Source: Oligosphaera ethanolica (GTDB taxonomy: Bacteria > Verrucomicrobiota > Lentisphaeria > Oligosphaerales > Oligosphaeraceae). Taken from it: a DNA stretch of 64,000 nt. The notes below the pieces were generated by a model that saw only the letters and a list, made by a program, of their open reading frames with translations, was not told the DNA's origin and did no database searches. Positions 15,364 through 23,890 of this stretch are shown piece by piece (position 1 is the first letter of the stretch; every line of letters starts with the position of its first letter). The position numbers were made by a program, and so were the translations under genes. The stretch is taken from contig NZ_JAUSVL010000001.1 of the NCBI RefSeq assembly GCF_030814695.1, forward strand, positions 4,810,227 through 4,874,226. Direction: 5' to 3'.

Positions 15364-17379
15364 TTATTTGATTTTTGTTCTGGCGCTGTCGGCGAGGGGG
15401 TGGTTGGGGTATTCGGTGGCTATTTTCTGGTAGAGCTTGTGGGCGTCGTCCTTGCGGCCCATGTCGTCGTAAATGCCGGCCTGTTCGAATTCGACTTCGG
15501 GGAGATTGGGCAGGAGGGGCTCGGCGAGAATGGCCGCGTTGAGTTCGCCGATAGCGCCTTCGAGCCAGCCGCGCTGGCGGAAGATGCGGGCTCGTTCCAG
15601 ACTGAAACTGCCATCGCCGCGGGCCATGGGGGCAATTTCGTCCCAAGCGCGGAGGGCGACAATGGCATCGAGCAGGCGATTTTCCTCCCGGGCGCGTCGG
15701 GCACTTTCGGCGAAGGCGTTACCCTGGACGGCGGCGATGCGTTGGTCGTCGCGGTTGCTGCGGCCGCGGAGGAGCGCCGCGTAGTGTTTGCGGGCGTCGT
15801 CGATCTTGCCGGCCTGGAGGGCGATATCGAGTTGGAGGGCGAGGCGAGTTTTGTCCTTGTTGCGCAGATTGCGGCCGTGTCGGTCGAGCATTTCCTGGGC
15901 GAGGGGGAGGTCGCGCAGGCGAAAGACGACGAATTCGATCAGTTCCTGGATGAGTTCGCTGCTGTCGTCATTGGGGCTGTCCTTGAGCGCGTCGGCGTAC
16001 GCCTTGACGGCTTTTTGGGGCTCGTCTCTGGCGGCGGCGCGAGCGAGGGTGAGGTTGGTTATGGCGCGTTCTTCGCGGTTGCCGCCACGCGCCTGAAGCA
16101 GCGCTTCGCAGAGCGGCACCTGCGCGGGATGGAGGTCCACGAGCATATAGAATTCGAGGAAGTTGCGAATGCTGTCGCGGTCCTTGAGTTTATCGACGCC
16201 GGCGGCCAGGATGAGCTGTTCGTAGTGCTTGTAGTCCTGTTGGCGTTCGGAGAGCAGGCGTTTTGGCGGGGCTGCTTCCGGGAACATCACGGCGCCGCTG
16301 GCGGTGGCGCGGCCGCTGCGGACTTCGACATCGCAGGATGCGAGGGTGGCGAAGACGCGGCGGATTTTGGCGCCCTTGAGGGTGACGCCGTCGGCGAAAC
16401 GCCAGGTAGCTTCGTCGCCGCTGTAGGTGCTTAGCTCGGTTTCGGTGAGCGGTGCGCCTTCGGGGAGATTCATGTAGGAGAGATGGGTGTAGGTGAAGGC
16501 CGGGTTAGGCGCGTTTTGGCGAGCTTCGACGGCGCTGAGGGTGCCGTTGCCGAAGCGCACGAAGGCGGACGGCGGCACGGGCTCGACCTTTTTGGCGTTG
16601 ACCCAGCGCCCCAGCGCAGCAGTGAAGGGATTGCGAGTGTTGACAGCGATGAGCCGCAGTGAATGGGCGCCGGGCTTCAGGCTGAGCTCCTTGCGGTTTT
16701 CACCGCGCAGGGAATTGTGCACGCTGGTGGCGCCCTGGCGGTCGATGACCAGCACGTCGTCAAGGAAGAGAAAGCTGTTTTCGTCGCTGGCGATAAACAG
16801 CGATTGGTTCTGTTGCTGTTCAGCGAGGATGCTGCCTTCCTGGACCATGACAAAGCTGCTGCGGGAGTCGATGGGATTGCAGACTTGCTCCATGCGGTCA
16901 GTGACGAACTGGCCGATCAGGCGGCCAGCTTGGAGGCGGCCGGAGAGATCAGCCCAGCCGGTGTTTTTGAGGTCGTTGACGGCATAGACAGAACAGATAA
17001 GCGGCATGACTACGAATTTGGCCGTCGGAGCGCGTTGCGGGGAGCCGAAGTAGGCCAGAATACTCTTGCTCTCCTTTTCGGTCTGGACCAGCATGAGGGC
17101 GCAGTTGTTGGTGGCTGGACCGAGATTGGCGGCGGGGAGTTGCCGGCCGCGCTGGTCGAAGCAGAAGACGTCCTTGCCGTCGGCGTCACCCAGGCCGCAG
17201 ACCGGCACGGCGATGGCTACGCCGGCGCGTGGGTGATTGCCCACGTCCTTGATCGCAAAGATCGCGCGGTATGGCGAGCTGCCGTGATGCCAGGTGATGC
17301 CGCGGCGTTCCTGGGCATGGAGCGATAATGCAATGCCGAAGAGGGCGAAGAGACTGCATAAACGTGAAAGCAATAGCAT
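15364..17379 (-). CDS. Exported TPR-like protein
   Basis: 671 residues with a signal peptide (LLLSRLCSLFALFGIALSLH, cleavage after HAQ). The N-terminal half is beta-rich and includes a PA14-like segment (SLFIASDENSFLFLDDVLV ... LKPGAHSLRLIAVNT). The C-terminal 300 residues are repeating helices with TPR spacing (for example LALQLDIALQAGKIDDARKH, EQAGIYDDMGRKDDAHKLYQ, ending YPNHPLADSARTKI). It is probably a periplasmic scaffold. The first gene of a minus-strand set that includes two VWA proteins, it fits the PVC pattern in which TPR and Bat/VWA proteins travel together. No ribosome-binding site is strong, so the start could be slightly different. Confidence 0.72.
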   Translation of the reverse strand: MLLLSRLCSLFALFGIALSLHAQERRGITWHHGSSPYRAIFAIKDVGNHPRAGVAIAVPVCGLGDADGKDVFCFDQRGRQLPAANLGPATNNCALMLVQTEKESKSILAYFGSPQRAPTAKFVVMPLICSVYAVNDLKNTGWADLSGRLQAGRLIGQFVTDRMEQVCNPIDSRSSFVMVQEGSILAEQQQNQSLFIASDENSFLFLDDVLVIDRQGATSVHNSLRGENRKELSLKPGAHSLRLIAVNTRNPFTAALGRWVNAKKVEPVPPSAFVRFGNGTLSAVEARQNAPNPAFTYTHLSYMNLPEGAPLTETELSTYSGDEATWRFADGVTLKGAKIRRVFATLASCDVEVRSGRATASGAVMFPEAAPPKRLLSERQQDYKHYEQLILAAGVDKLKDRDSIRNFLEFYMLVDLHPAQVPLCEALLQARGGNREERAITNLTLARAAARDEPQKAVKAYADALKDSPNDDSSELIQELIEFVVFRLRDLPLAQEMLDRHGRNLRNKDKTRLALQLDIALQAGKIDDARKHYAALLRGRSNRDDQRIAAVQGNAFAESARRAREENRLLDAIVALRAWDEIAPMARGDGSFSLERARIFRQRGWLEGAIGELNAAILAEPLLPNLPEVEFEQAGIYDDMGRKDDAHKLYQKIATEYPNHPLADSARTKIK

Positions 17380-17636
17380 GGTGGGAACCCTGTATGGTGA
17401 CGGCAGCTGGCGAGGTTATCGGGCGGTGGGCAAGATCGCGAAGAGCGTTACGAGCGACGGCTAACTTAATACCACTGCGGCGTTTTGCCGAAACACGCAG
17501 GGTGAGTTGGCCGGAATGAGGTTGGCGCTTGGTGATGGATAACGGCTGGCCCCAGGGGACACTTGAGACCGATGGTACCGGCTATTCACAATCACGGATC
17601 GATTACGTATTTTCTAGCAAATTGTCTATCAGTGAC

Positions 17637-17664
17637 TTGCGAAAATGCCATTGTTGGATATAGT
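17637..17664 (+). promoter_or_regulatory. Candidate sigma-70 promoter for the RNA helicase gene
   Basis: TTGCGA (17637-17642) and TATAGT (17659-17664) are separated by 16 bases. This leaves a leader of about 90 bases before the ATG at 17761. Long leaders are common for cold-induced DEAD-box helicase genes, but no specific element is recognised. The rest of 17380-17636 shows nothing. Confidence 0.45.
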
Positions 17665-17760
17665 ATTCATTCTGCAAAACGCTGCGCGTAGGAACGCGAT
17701 GATGCGCCAAGACTGGCTGCTGGAGCGTTTTACGTTGTAGCAACCCTTTTTGAGAGACTC

Positions 17761-19137
17761 ATGGATTTTACAAATTTCGGCCTTCATTCGCAGCTTCTCC
17801 CGCTCATATCCGCCGCTGGTTACAGCAATCCGACTCCGATTCAAGAACAAGCCATTCCGCATGTGTTAGCTGGCCGGGACGTCCTTGGGCTGGCTCAGAC
17901 CGGCACGGGTAAGACCGCTGCCTTTGTCCTTCCCATTTTGCATCGCCTAGAGGCGGGGCCGCGTCGGCAGGTCCGTTGTCTGGTGATTGCGCCGACGCGT
18001 GAGTTAGCGGCGCAGATTGAGGGCGTCTTCGAGCAGTTTGCGGGGCCTTTTGGCCTGCGTTCATGCGCGGTTTACGGCGGTGTGGGCGCCAAGCCGCAGC
18101 TGGATCATTTCCGGCGTGGCACGGAGATCATCGTGGCCTGTCCCGGTCGGCTGCTGGATCATTTGCAGCAGAAGAGTGTTGATCTCAGCCATGTTGAGAC
18201 CCTGGTGTTGGATGAAGCGGATCACATGTTCGATATGGGCTTCCTGCCGAACATCCGTCGCATCATCAGCTATTTGCCCCGTCAGCGTCAGACCATGCTG
18301 TTTTCGGCGACCATGCCGAGTGAGATTCGTCATCTGGCCATGGAAGTGCTGCACAATCCCGAGACGGTGGAGATTGGCCACGCAGCGCCGGTTGACACTG
18401 TGACGCACGCGTTATACCCCGTCGCGCAACATCTCAAGCCGCAGTTGCTTTTCCATATTCTTGATGATCTGAAGAGCGACTCAGTGATCGTGTTTACGCG
18501 GACGAAGTTTCGCGCGAAGCGCTTGAGCGAGCAGCTGGTGAAGCGCGGGATGCGCGCAGCGCAGCTACAGGGCAACATGTCTCAGAACAAGCGACAGGAC
18601 TCGCTGGACGGTTTTCGCAAAGGCGACTACCACATCCTGGTGGCTACGGATATTGCCGCGCGCGGCATTGATGTGAGCTGTGTGTCGCATGTCATCAATT
18701 TTGACATTCCGGACACTGTTGATGCCTATACGCACCGCATTGGCCGTACCGGCCGGGCGTTGCAGACTGGTCAGGCCTTTACCTTGGTGACCGAGGAAGA
18801 CCGCGGCGAGATTGCCGCCATTGAACGGCTGCTGGGCTATTATATCAAACGCCAGCTCATGCCCGGCTTCGACTACAACGAGGCGCCGAGCCAGCAGCAT
18901 CGCGAGGCCTTTTCACGGCCGCCGCTGCCGCCCCGTGGTGGTCGTTCGGGTCGGCCGTCGTCTTCGTCTTCGTCATCGCCGCGTCCGCAGGGCGCGTCGG
19001 CATCAGCGGGCGTTGGTGCCCATCGTGCTGGCGGTTCAGGTCGTCCGGCGCGGCCGAGTTACGGTGCCTCTTCGGGTGCGGCCGGTGGCCGTGGTGGCTC
19101 GGGGATGCGCTCTCGCGGTGGCCGGTCGTTCGGCTGA
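17761..19137 (+). CDS. rhlE: DEAD-box ATP-dependent RNA helicase, RhlE type
   Basis: 458 residues with the full helicase motif set: Q motif (FTNFGLHSQLLPLISAAGY, PTPIQEQAIP), Walker A AQTGTGKTAAF, PTRELAAQ, DEADHMFDMGF, SATMP, and in the second RecA domain VFTRTK, ATDIAARGID and HRIGRTGRA. The C-terminal 90 residues are a low-complexity tail of Ser, Arg, Gly and Pro, typical of RhlE-type proteins and probably binding RNA. It unwinds short RNA duplexes in ribosome assembly or mRNA turnover and is cytoplasmic. GAGAG lies four bases before the ATG. It appears to be a single-gene unit. The RhlE assignment, as opposed to DeaD or SrmB, rests on the length and on DMGF. Confidence 0.88.
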   Translation: MDFTNFGLHSQLLPLISAAGYSNPTPIQEQAIPHVLAGRDVLGLAQTGTGKTAAFVLPILHRLEAGPRRQVRCLVIAPTRELAAQIEGVFEQFAGPFGLRSCAVYGGVGAKPQLDHFRRGTEIIVACPGRLLDHLQQKSVDLSHVETLVLDEADHMFDMGFLPNIRRIISYLPRQRQTMLFSATMPSEIRHLAMEVLHNPETVEIGHAAPVDTVTHALYPVAQHLKPQLLFHILDDLKSDSVIVFTRTKFRAKRLSEQLVKRGMRAAQLQGNMSQNKRQDSLDGFRKGDYHILVATDIAARGIDVSCVSHVINFDIPDTVDAYTHRIGRTGRALQTGQAFTLVTEEDRGEIAAIERLLGYYIKRQLMPGFDYNEAPSQQHREAFSRPPLPPRGGRSGRPSSSSSSSPRPQGASASAGVGAHRAGGSGRPARPSYGASSGAAGGRGGSGMRSRGGRSFG

Positions 19138-19267
19138 GTTGTTCCGACGCCAAGGCGCAGGCTTTCTTTTCTCTGCGCGGCGGGTTGTTCTCGGCTGATA
19201 ATCGTAGTAAAGTGATTCGTTGTTTTCACGCTAACAATGACTCACCCTGAACTCCGAGGAGCCCGCC

Positions 19268-20344
19268 ATGCTGAATGCCAGGACGACGCGACTTTTTCTA
19301 CTTGCCTTGCCCGCCATGCTGAGTGTGCTCATGGCCCAGGATGCGTTCATGCCTTTGTGTGCCGATGGCGGCGTGGTCAAGGCCGCGCTGCAGCCGGCGG
19401 TGGGCGTGGACGCCAGCTTGGCAGCGCTTCCCGCCGGCGAGGCAGGCGGGCCCCTCTGGCGCATCGCGTTTACGAAAAAAGGTGCCGAACGGCGTTTTGT
19501 GCCGCTGACGATTGAGGCTCCGGCCGCCATGCCGGCTTTCAAGGCTTTGGAAGTGACGGTCGCCGCCAACGCAGATGAGGCAGTTGCCATCCGACCGGCC
19601 ATCATGTTCTTCGACAAGAATGGGGATGCGTGGTATCGCTATGGCACGCCAGTGGGCACCGACGGCAAGGCCGCGACGTTGCGCATGAACTTGGTCAGTC
19701 TGCGGCGGACGAATTTCAGCAGCGGTGCTGGCAAAGAGCTGGACTGGTCGGGGCTGAGTCATTTTTGGGTTGGTTTTCTGGCCGATGGCGAAGGCGCTGG
19801 CCGGGTCGAGCTCAGCAATGCAAGCTTGACGAGCAGGCCCTATGTGCCAACGGCGCCTCTGGAGATAGCGTTGTTGCCGATTCAGAAGTGGTCGCTGGGC
19901 ATTGACAAGGCCGCCACGCAGAGCACGGCGATGGTTAAGGACGGAGACGTGGACGTGCCGACGGTGTCCTTCCGTTTTCCGTTGAACCGTCACATGTTCG
20001 TGACGCCGGTGATGCCATTGCCGGAGGCGGAATACGCGTCCTACAAGGGCCTGCGTCTAACCTACAAGGCGAAAGTGCCTGCAGGTATCAAGGGCCTCCT
20101 CATTATGCTTGGCGAGGGTGGCGGGTCATTCTACACGACGGTCGCGGTTCCTCCTAGCGCGGACTGGCGGAGTATCGAGCTGCCTTTTGACAGCTTCATG
20201 ATGGCATCCTGGAGCAAAAAGCTCAGCGGGAGCGACCTCGATGTGAGCAACATCAAGAGTATCACCATCGGTTGCCACGGCTCGGCGACGGGCGATAATG
20301 GCGAAGGCGAAATCGCCGTCAAAAAACTTGAGCTGATGCCCTGA
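19268..20344 (+). CDS. Exported carbohydrate-binding-like protein of unknown function
   Basis: 358 residues. The start has AGGAG six bases upstream. The N-terminus is a signal peptide (RLFLLALPAMLSVLMAQDA). Two similar beta-sandwich-like halves can be seen. Each has a long loop followed by a W-S-(G/I)-(L/E) segment (LDWSGLSHFWVGFLADGEG and ADWRSIELPFDSFMMASWS) and ends in a strand with the sense of sum-of-effects text (VELSNASL, AVKKLELMP). This pattern resembles CBM-type or complex-I-intermediate-30-type jelly rolls that accompany secreted CAZymes in PVC bacteria. No catalytic residues are evident. Role in sugar binding is inferred. Confidence 0.6.
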   Translation: MLNARTTRLFLLALPAMLSVLMAQDAFMPLCADGGVVKAALQPAVGVDASLAALPAGEAGGPLWRIAFTKKGAERRFVPLTIEAPAAMPAFKALEVTVAANADEAVAIRPAIMFFDKNGDAWYRYGTPVGTDGKAATLRMNLVSLRRTNFSSGAGKELDWSGLSHFWVGFLADGEGAGRVELSNASLTSRPYVPTAPLEIALLPIQKWSLGIDKAATQSTAMVKDGDVDVPTVSFRFPLNRHMFVTPVMPLPEAEYASYKGLRLTYKAKVPAGIKGLLIMLGEGGGSFYTTVAVPPSADWRSIELPFDSFMMASWSKKLSGSDLDVSNIKSITIGCHGSATGDNGEGEIAVKKLELMP

Positions 20345-20390
20345 TGGCGGTGAACGGTGGATGCACTCAGCGTAGTTAGGTGGTCTGAAC

Positions 20391-20876
20391 ATGGCCCAGC
20401 AGCGCATTCTGCTTACGGGTATGTCCGGCACCGGCAAGAGCAGTGTCATTGACGCCTTACGGCAGCGGGGCGTTGCTGCCGTGGATATGGACGAACCGGG
20501 CTGGTCTACCTGCAACGAACTTGGTCACCAGCTTTGGCATGAAGAGCGGCTGCAGCGCTGGCTGGACGCTCACGCCGGCCAGGCGCTGGTGGTGAGTGGC
20601 TGCGCAGAAAATCAGCGGCAATTCTATGCCCAGTTTGATCACATTGTCCTGCTGAGCGCACCGGCGGCGGTCATTCGCCGGCGATTAGCTGAACGGAGCA
20701 ACAATCCCTATGGCAAGCGCCCCGACGAGCTGGCGGAGGTCATGGCGAACCGCAAGGAAATCGAGCCGTTGCTGCGCCGCCGCGCTACCCACGAAATCGT
20801 CACGACGAAGCCCCTGGCCGACGTCGTGGCGGAGGTGCTGGCGTTACTGGTAGGAGATAGCACCGGCGGGGAGTAA
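20391..20876 (+). CDS. Small P-loop kinase-like ATPase
   Basis: 161 residues. The Walker A motif is GMSGTGKSSV near residues 10-19. A lid-like region with three Arg (VIRRRLAERSNNPYGKRPDE) and a C-terminal TTKPLADVVAEVL segment resemble shikimate- or adenylate-kinase-like P-loop phosphotransferases. A precise substrate cannot be named. AGGTGG lies seven bases before the ATG. The last codon is followed directly by a TAA that belongs to the terminal inverted repeat of the element at 20874-21168. The natural C-terminus may therefore have been trimmed or altered by the insertion. Confidence 0.7.
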   Translation: MAQQRILLTGMSGTGKSSVIDALRQRGVAAVDMDEPGWSTCNELGHQLWHEERLQRWLDAHAGQALVVSGCAENQRQFYAQFDHIVLLSAPAAVIRRRLAERSNNPYGKRPDELAEVMANRKEIEPLLRRRATHEIVTTKPLADVVAEVLALLVGDSTGGE

Positions 20877-21168
20877 TCGGTCACCCATTGATAATTAAGC
20901 CATAGAGCTTCTAGCTGAGTCAAACGCGCCCGTTTCCCTGGCCGCGAAGCGGCAGAAGCGCTGAAAGCGCGAAACATACCAGCCCAGGGCAAGCGGCGCT
21001 GAAAGCGCGCGCCGCCCTGGGTACAACGGTGACACTGTTCGTGTTCCTCGGCCCCTTTTGCCCAGTCGGCGAAGCTGACTGGGCAAAAGGGGCAATGGAA
21101 CTCACTTGCTTACCTGGAATTGACATCGGCGGCATGTTTGGCTGTCATTATCAATGGGTGACCGATTA
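20874..21168 (-). mobile_element. Intact 295-bp MITE-like element with body A and perfect 22-bp TIRs
   Basis: Positions 20874-20895 (TAATCGGTCACCCATTGATA then AT) and 21147-21168 are perfect reverse complements. The first two and last two bases are TA, which may be the target duplication. The interior is body A in reverse. It includes the main hairpin (arms 21051-21067 and 21077-21093, 17 bp, one pair fewer than the other copies) and the CCCAGGGC/GCCCTGGG stem. It encodes no transposase, so any movement would need an enzyme in trans. Confidence 0.8.
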
Positions 21169-21350
21169 CGGCGGCGATAGGTCTTCGTGCATGAAGTTGC
21201 GGCAAAGCGCTTGTTATTCGTCTCGGCGAGTCGCTTTCCATTGGCGCGGTGTACTGTGACATCACGTCTCCTCACTCAGTTCAATGCGGTGACGCTTTGG
21301 GGGGCGCGGCGGCCTTTCCCTGAAAAAAGACGCTGTCAGATGTCTTTAGG

Positions 21351-21516
21351 TAATCGGTCAGTGTACCCCCCGGCGCTTCGCCAGGGTGTACACTCCTATG
21401 AAACACGCTACCGCAAAGGTCGGCGGAAATCAAGGTCGGATGGCTGGGCGGCGGCGGGCCGTGGGTTTCCTGCAAATTGTCCCAGCGAAGCGCTGGGAGT
21501 GTACACTGACCGATTA
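21351..21516 (+). mobile_element. 166-bp element with body C between TIRs
   Basis: It begins TAATCGGTCAGTGTAC and ends GTACACTGACCGATTA. About 31 bp at each end are imperfect inverted repeats that also include GCGCTTCGC/GCGAAGCGC. The body (CTCCTATGAAACACGC ... GTGGGTTTCCTGCAAATTG) is the same as at 32931-33060, 33370-33480, 33853-33982 and, inverted, 50766-50893. There is no protein-coding capacity. Confidence 0.75.
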
Positions 21517-21546
21517 CTTCTTTAGCAGGATGCCTGCGTAGGGCTC

Positions 21547-21575
21547 TAGACAATGAAATTACCTGGCTGTATATT
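21547..21575 (+). promoter_or_regulatory. Candidate sigma-70 promoter for the glycosyltransferase pair
   Basis: TAGACA (21547-21552) and TATATT (21570-21575) are 17 bases apart, each one base from consensus. The leader to the ATG at 21649 would be about 65 bases. It lies just downstream of the repeat element at 21351-21516. Confidence 0.5.
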
Positions 21576-21648
21576 CGCGGATCAATGTATAGGTTGTGGG
21601 TGGCTTTGACCTGGGCATGAGTGGTGGTTAAGGGGAAATAGGCATATT

Positions 21649-22404
21649 ATGTCTGAGGGTGAAGAGAAGAAGTCGCGTGGCAAGGATCGCCTCGGGGTTG
21701 TCATCCCCGTTTACAACGAAGAGGGCGCATTGTCGGTAGTGCTGGACAGTTGGCTCGCTGCGCTTACGGCCTGCGGCTGTGAATTTGTAATGCATCTTTA
21801 TGATGACGGTTCGCGCGACGCATCGGCGGCGATATTGGCGGATTACGCAACGAAAGATTCCCGGGTTGTAGTTCATCACAAAGCTAACACCGGCCATGGC
21901 ATGACGGTGCTGCAGGGATACCGGGAGAACATTGGTTGTTTTTCGTGGCTGTTACAGATTGATTCAGATGACGAAATGGGCCCAGAGGAGTTTAAAACCC
22001 TGTGGACTATGCGGCAAAATTTTGATTTCCTGATTGGCATTCGAACCGGTCGCCGGCAAACTTTGAGCCGCAAACTGGTGAGCTGGGGGGCGCAGTTGGT
22101 TGTCCGAACTTGCTTCAATGGTGGGATTCACGATGTCAACTGCCCGTATCGTCTGCTGCGCTGTGAGGCATTCGCGCCGTTGATAGCGCGGATGCCCGTT
22201 GGAACCTACTCACCCAATCTCATTATCTCGGGCTGGGCGATGACTGCGCGTCTTCGCTGTTATCAGCTGCCTGTTCAGCATTGGGGACGAAGCACCGGGG
22301 TGGTCACGCTACGAAATTGGAAGCTGCTGAAGACCACCTTGTTGTCGATTATTCAGCTTGCTGTCTTCGCCGTAAGACATCGTACCCTTGTAAACGAAAG
22401 GTGA
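21649..22404 (+). CDS. Family 2 glycosyltransferase
   Basis: 251 residues of GT-A fold. Motifs include LGVVIPVYNEEGAL at the N-terminus, YDDGSRDASA (nucleotide-binding Asp pair), HHKANTGHGMTVLQGY, and LLQIDSDDEMGPEEF, the DxD-type metal site. The C-terminus has a hydrophobic helix (LLSIIQLAVFAVRH) that could rest on the membrane. It transfers a sugar from a nucleotide or dolichol/undecaprenyl donor; the acceptor is unknown. The downstream polytopic membrane gene starts five bases after the stop, so the two probably work together, for example in making a lipid-linked sugar used in envelope glycan or protein glycosylation. That pathway role is inferred. Confidence 0.82.
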   Translation: MSEGEEKKSRGKDRLGVVIPVYNEEGALSVVLDSWLAALTACGCEFVMHLYDDGSRDASAAILADYATKDSRVVVHHKANTGHGMTVLQGYRENIGCFSWLLQIDSDDEMGPEEFKTLWTMRQNFDFLIGIRTGRRQTLSRKLVSWGAQLVVRTCFNGGIHDVNCPYRLLRCEAFAPLIARMPVGTYSPNLIISGWAMTARLRCYQLPVQHWGRSTGVVTLRNWKLLKTTLLSIIQLAVFAVRHRTLVNER

Positions 22405-22409
22405 CATAT

Positions 22410-23807
22410 ATGGACACCGCATTCGTTTTAGCATCGTGGCGTCGCCGTTTTATGTGTTGGCCGGCGGCATTGTACTGCCTGTTTGCAGCGTTGGTCGCTT
22501 TTTTTTTCCAGCTCGGCGATTTGGTGACGGTTGGCAATCACGGCTATGTCTTACTGGAGTGCGCCTGGGATGGCCGGCTACTGTCATTTTACGAAATTGC
22601 CGGTGCCTATGAGGGCTTGGATATTGTCTGTTACGAGCTGCCGATGTATATGACCTTCGCCTTGTGGAATCTGCCGCTCTTCATTATCAACAAGGTCTTT
22701 GGCCTGGCCTTGAATTACGGCGTGGTCACCTATTGGTGTCGTTTGCTGTTATTCCTGATGTTTCTGCTCCTTGGCGCTGTGCTTGAACGCATTATCCATC
22801 ACGATTTCCAAGCTGAGGAAAAGACCGGCGAAGACGCCTTTGATCTTTTTTTGACCGCGCCGCTGGCGTTCTTCTGCATCGTTCTGTTGGGTTGTTACGA
22901 TGTCTTCTGCGTTTTTTTTATGCTTTTGGGGGTTCATCACCTGCTGCGGGGCAACAAACGGCTTTTTGTCATCATGTTTGCTTTGGCGAACTGCTATAAA
23001 TTCTTTTCGTTTTTTACCTTCGTGCCGTTGTTGTTGCTATGCGAGAAGCGTTTCTGGTGGTTGTTCAAGGCAGTTGTAAAGAGTCTCGTACCGATCCTAT
23101 TTTTTGTTTTGGTATCCTGGCGTTTGCCTGGTCGTGACGTCACCAGTGATTTTACGTCGCGGATGCTGAGCAAGTTGTTTGCGGTGTCGTATCCGATGGG
23201 TTCCGGCTATTATGGCAGTGTTTTTGCGGCGTTTTTGGCCCTGCTGTGCATTTTGGTCTATGCGTACATCCCGCCGGATGTCGCCACTCGGCGTCGCCTG
23301 ATAGCGTACATTCCATTGGTTGTGTATTCACTGTTCATGTTGTTGATTCCCTGGCATGGCCAGTGGGTGCTGTTGCTGGTACCATTTATGATCATCAATT
23401 TGCTGTTGTGCCCATCGCAACGGCGGACCTTGCTCTATCTGGAGGGCGGTATGGCGTTGACTTTTTTTGCGGTCAGTTCTCTGCACGGCGGTTTTGACGA
23501 GCGACTGATCACAATTTGTTCGGCGGCGTCATGGCTTTTCGGGATGGCGAAAGCTCACGCTTTCGAGTATAGCATGCGGACTTTTCTGCTTGCTTCGCCG
23601 ATGATTTCTGCGTTGGCGATATCCTTGTTTTCGGCAAGCCTAGTGGCCTATCCGTTGCTTTGTTGTCCATTCTGGTATAAGCGCTTGGAGCGGGCGGCTT
23701 TTCAGCCTTCTTTCACCCGCGCGGAAAAAGTGCTGCGGCTGTGCTGTGTGTTGGCTTTTATCGCTGCCGCGTTCCTGGGGTGGTCACTTAGTACTTACTG
23801 CTCGTAA
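22410..23807 (+). CDS. Polytopic membrane protein, possibly a GT-C-type glycosyltransferase
   Basis: 465 residues with about ten hydrophobic helices, such as ALYCLFAALVAFFFQLG, LLFLMFLLLGAVL, FFCIVLLGCYDVFCVFFMLL and GSVFAAFLALLCILVYAYI. AAAGGTG lies eight bases before the ATG at 22410, which follows the glycosyltransferase stop by five bases. A conserved first periplasmic loop containing acidic residues (LLECAWDGRLLSFYEIAG) is compatible with GT-C enzymes that use lipid-phosphate sugars, but I see no decisive signature. The codon choice is noticeably richer in T than in neighbouring genes, mostly because of Phe and Leu codons. A transporter or flippase is the alternative. Confidence 0.65.
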   Translation: MDTAFVLASWRRRFMCWPAALYCLFAALVAFFFQLGDLVTVGNHGYVLLECAWDGRLLSFYEIAGAYEGLDIVCYELPMYMTFALWNLPLFIINKVFGLALNYGVVTYWCRLLLFLMFLLLGAVLERIIHHDFQAEEKTGEDAFDLFLTAPLAFFCIVLLGCYDVFCVFFMLLGVHHLLRGNKRLFVIMFALANCYKFFSFFTFVPLLLLCEKRFWWLFKAVVKSLVPILFFVLVSWRLPGRDVTSDFTSRMLSKLFAVSYPMGSGYYGSVFAAFLALLCILVYAYIPPDVATRRRLIAYIPLVVYSLFMLLIPWHGQWVLLLVPFMIINLLLCPSQRRTLLYLEGGMALTFFAVSSLHGGFDERLITICSAASWLFGMAKAHAFEYSMRTFLLASPMISALAISLFSASLVAYPLLCCPFWYKRLERAAFQPSFTRAEKVLRLCCVLAFIAAAFLGWSLSTYCS

Positions 23808-23890
23808 GTGATGCGCTTCCCCTCCGATCTGCCAAGAGTGACGTGGATCGGAAGGAGGAGCGGGAGTAGGTTTCTGTGGGGAGGAGATGC

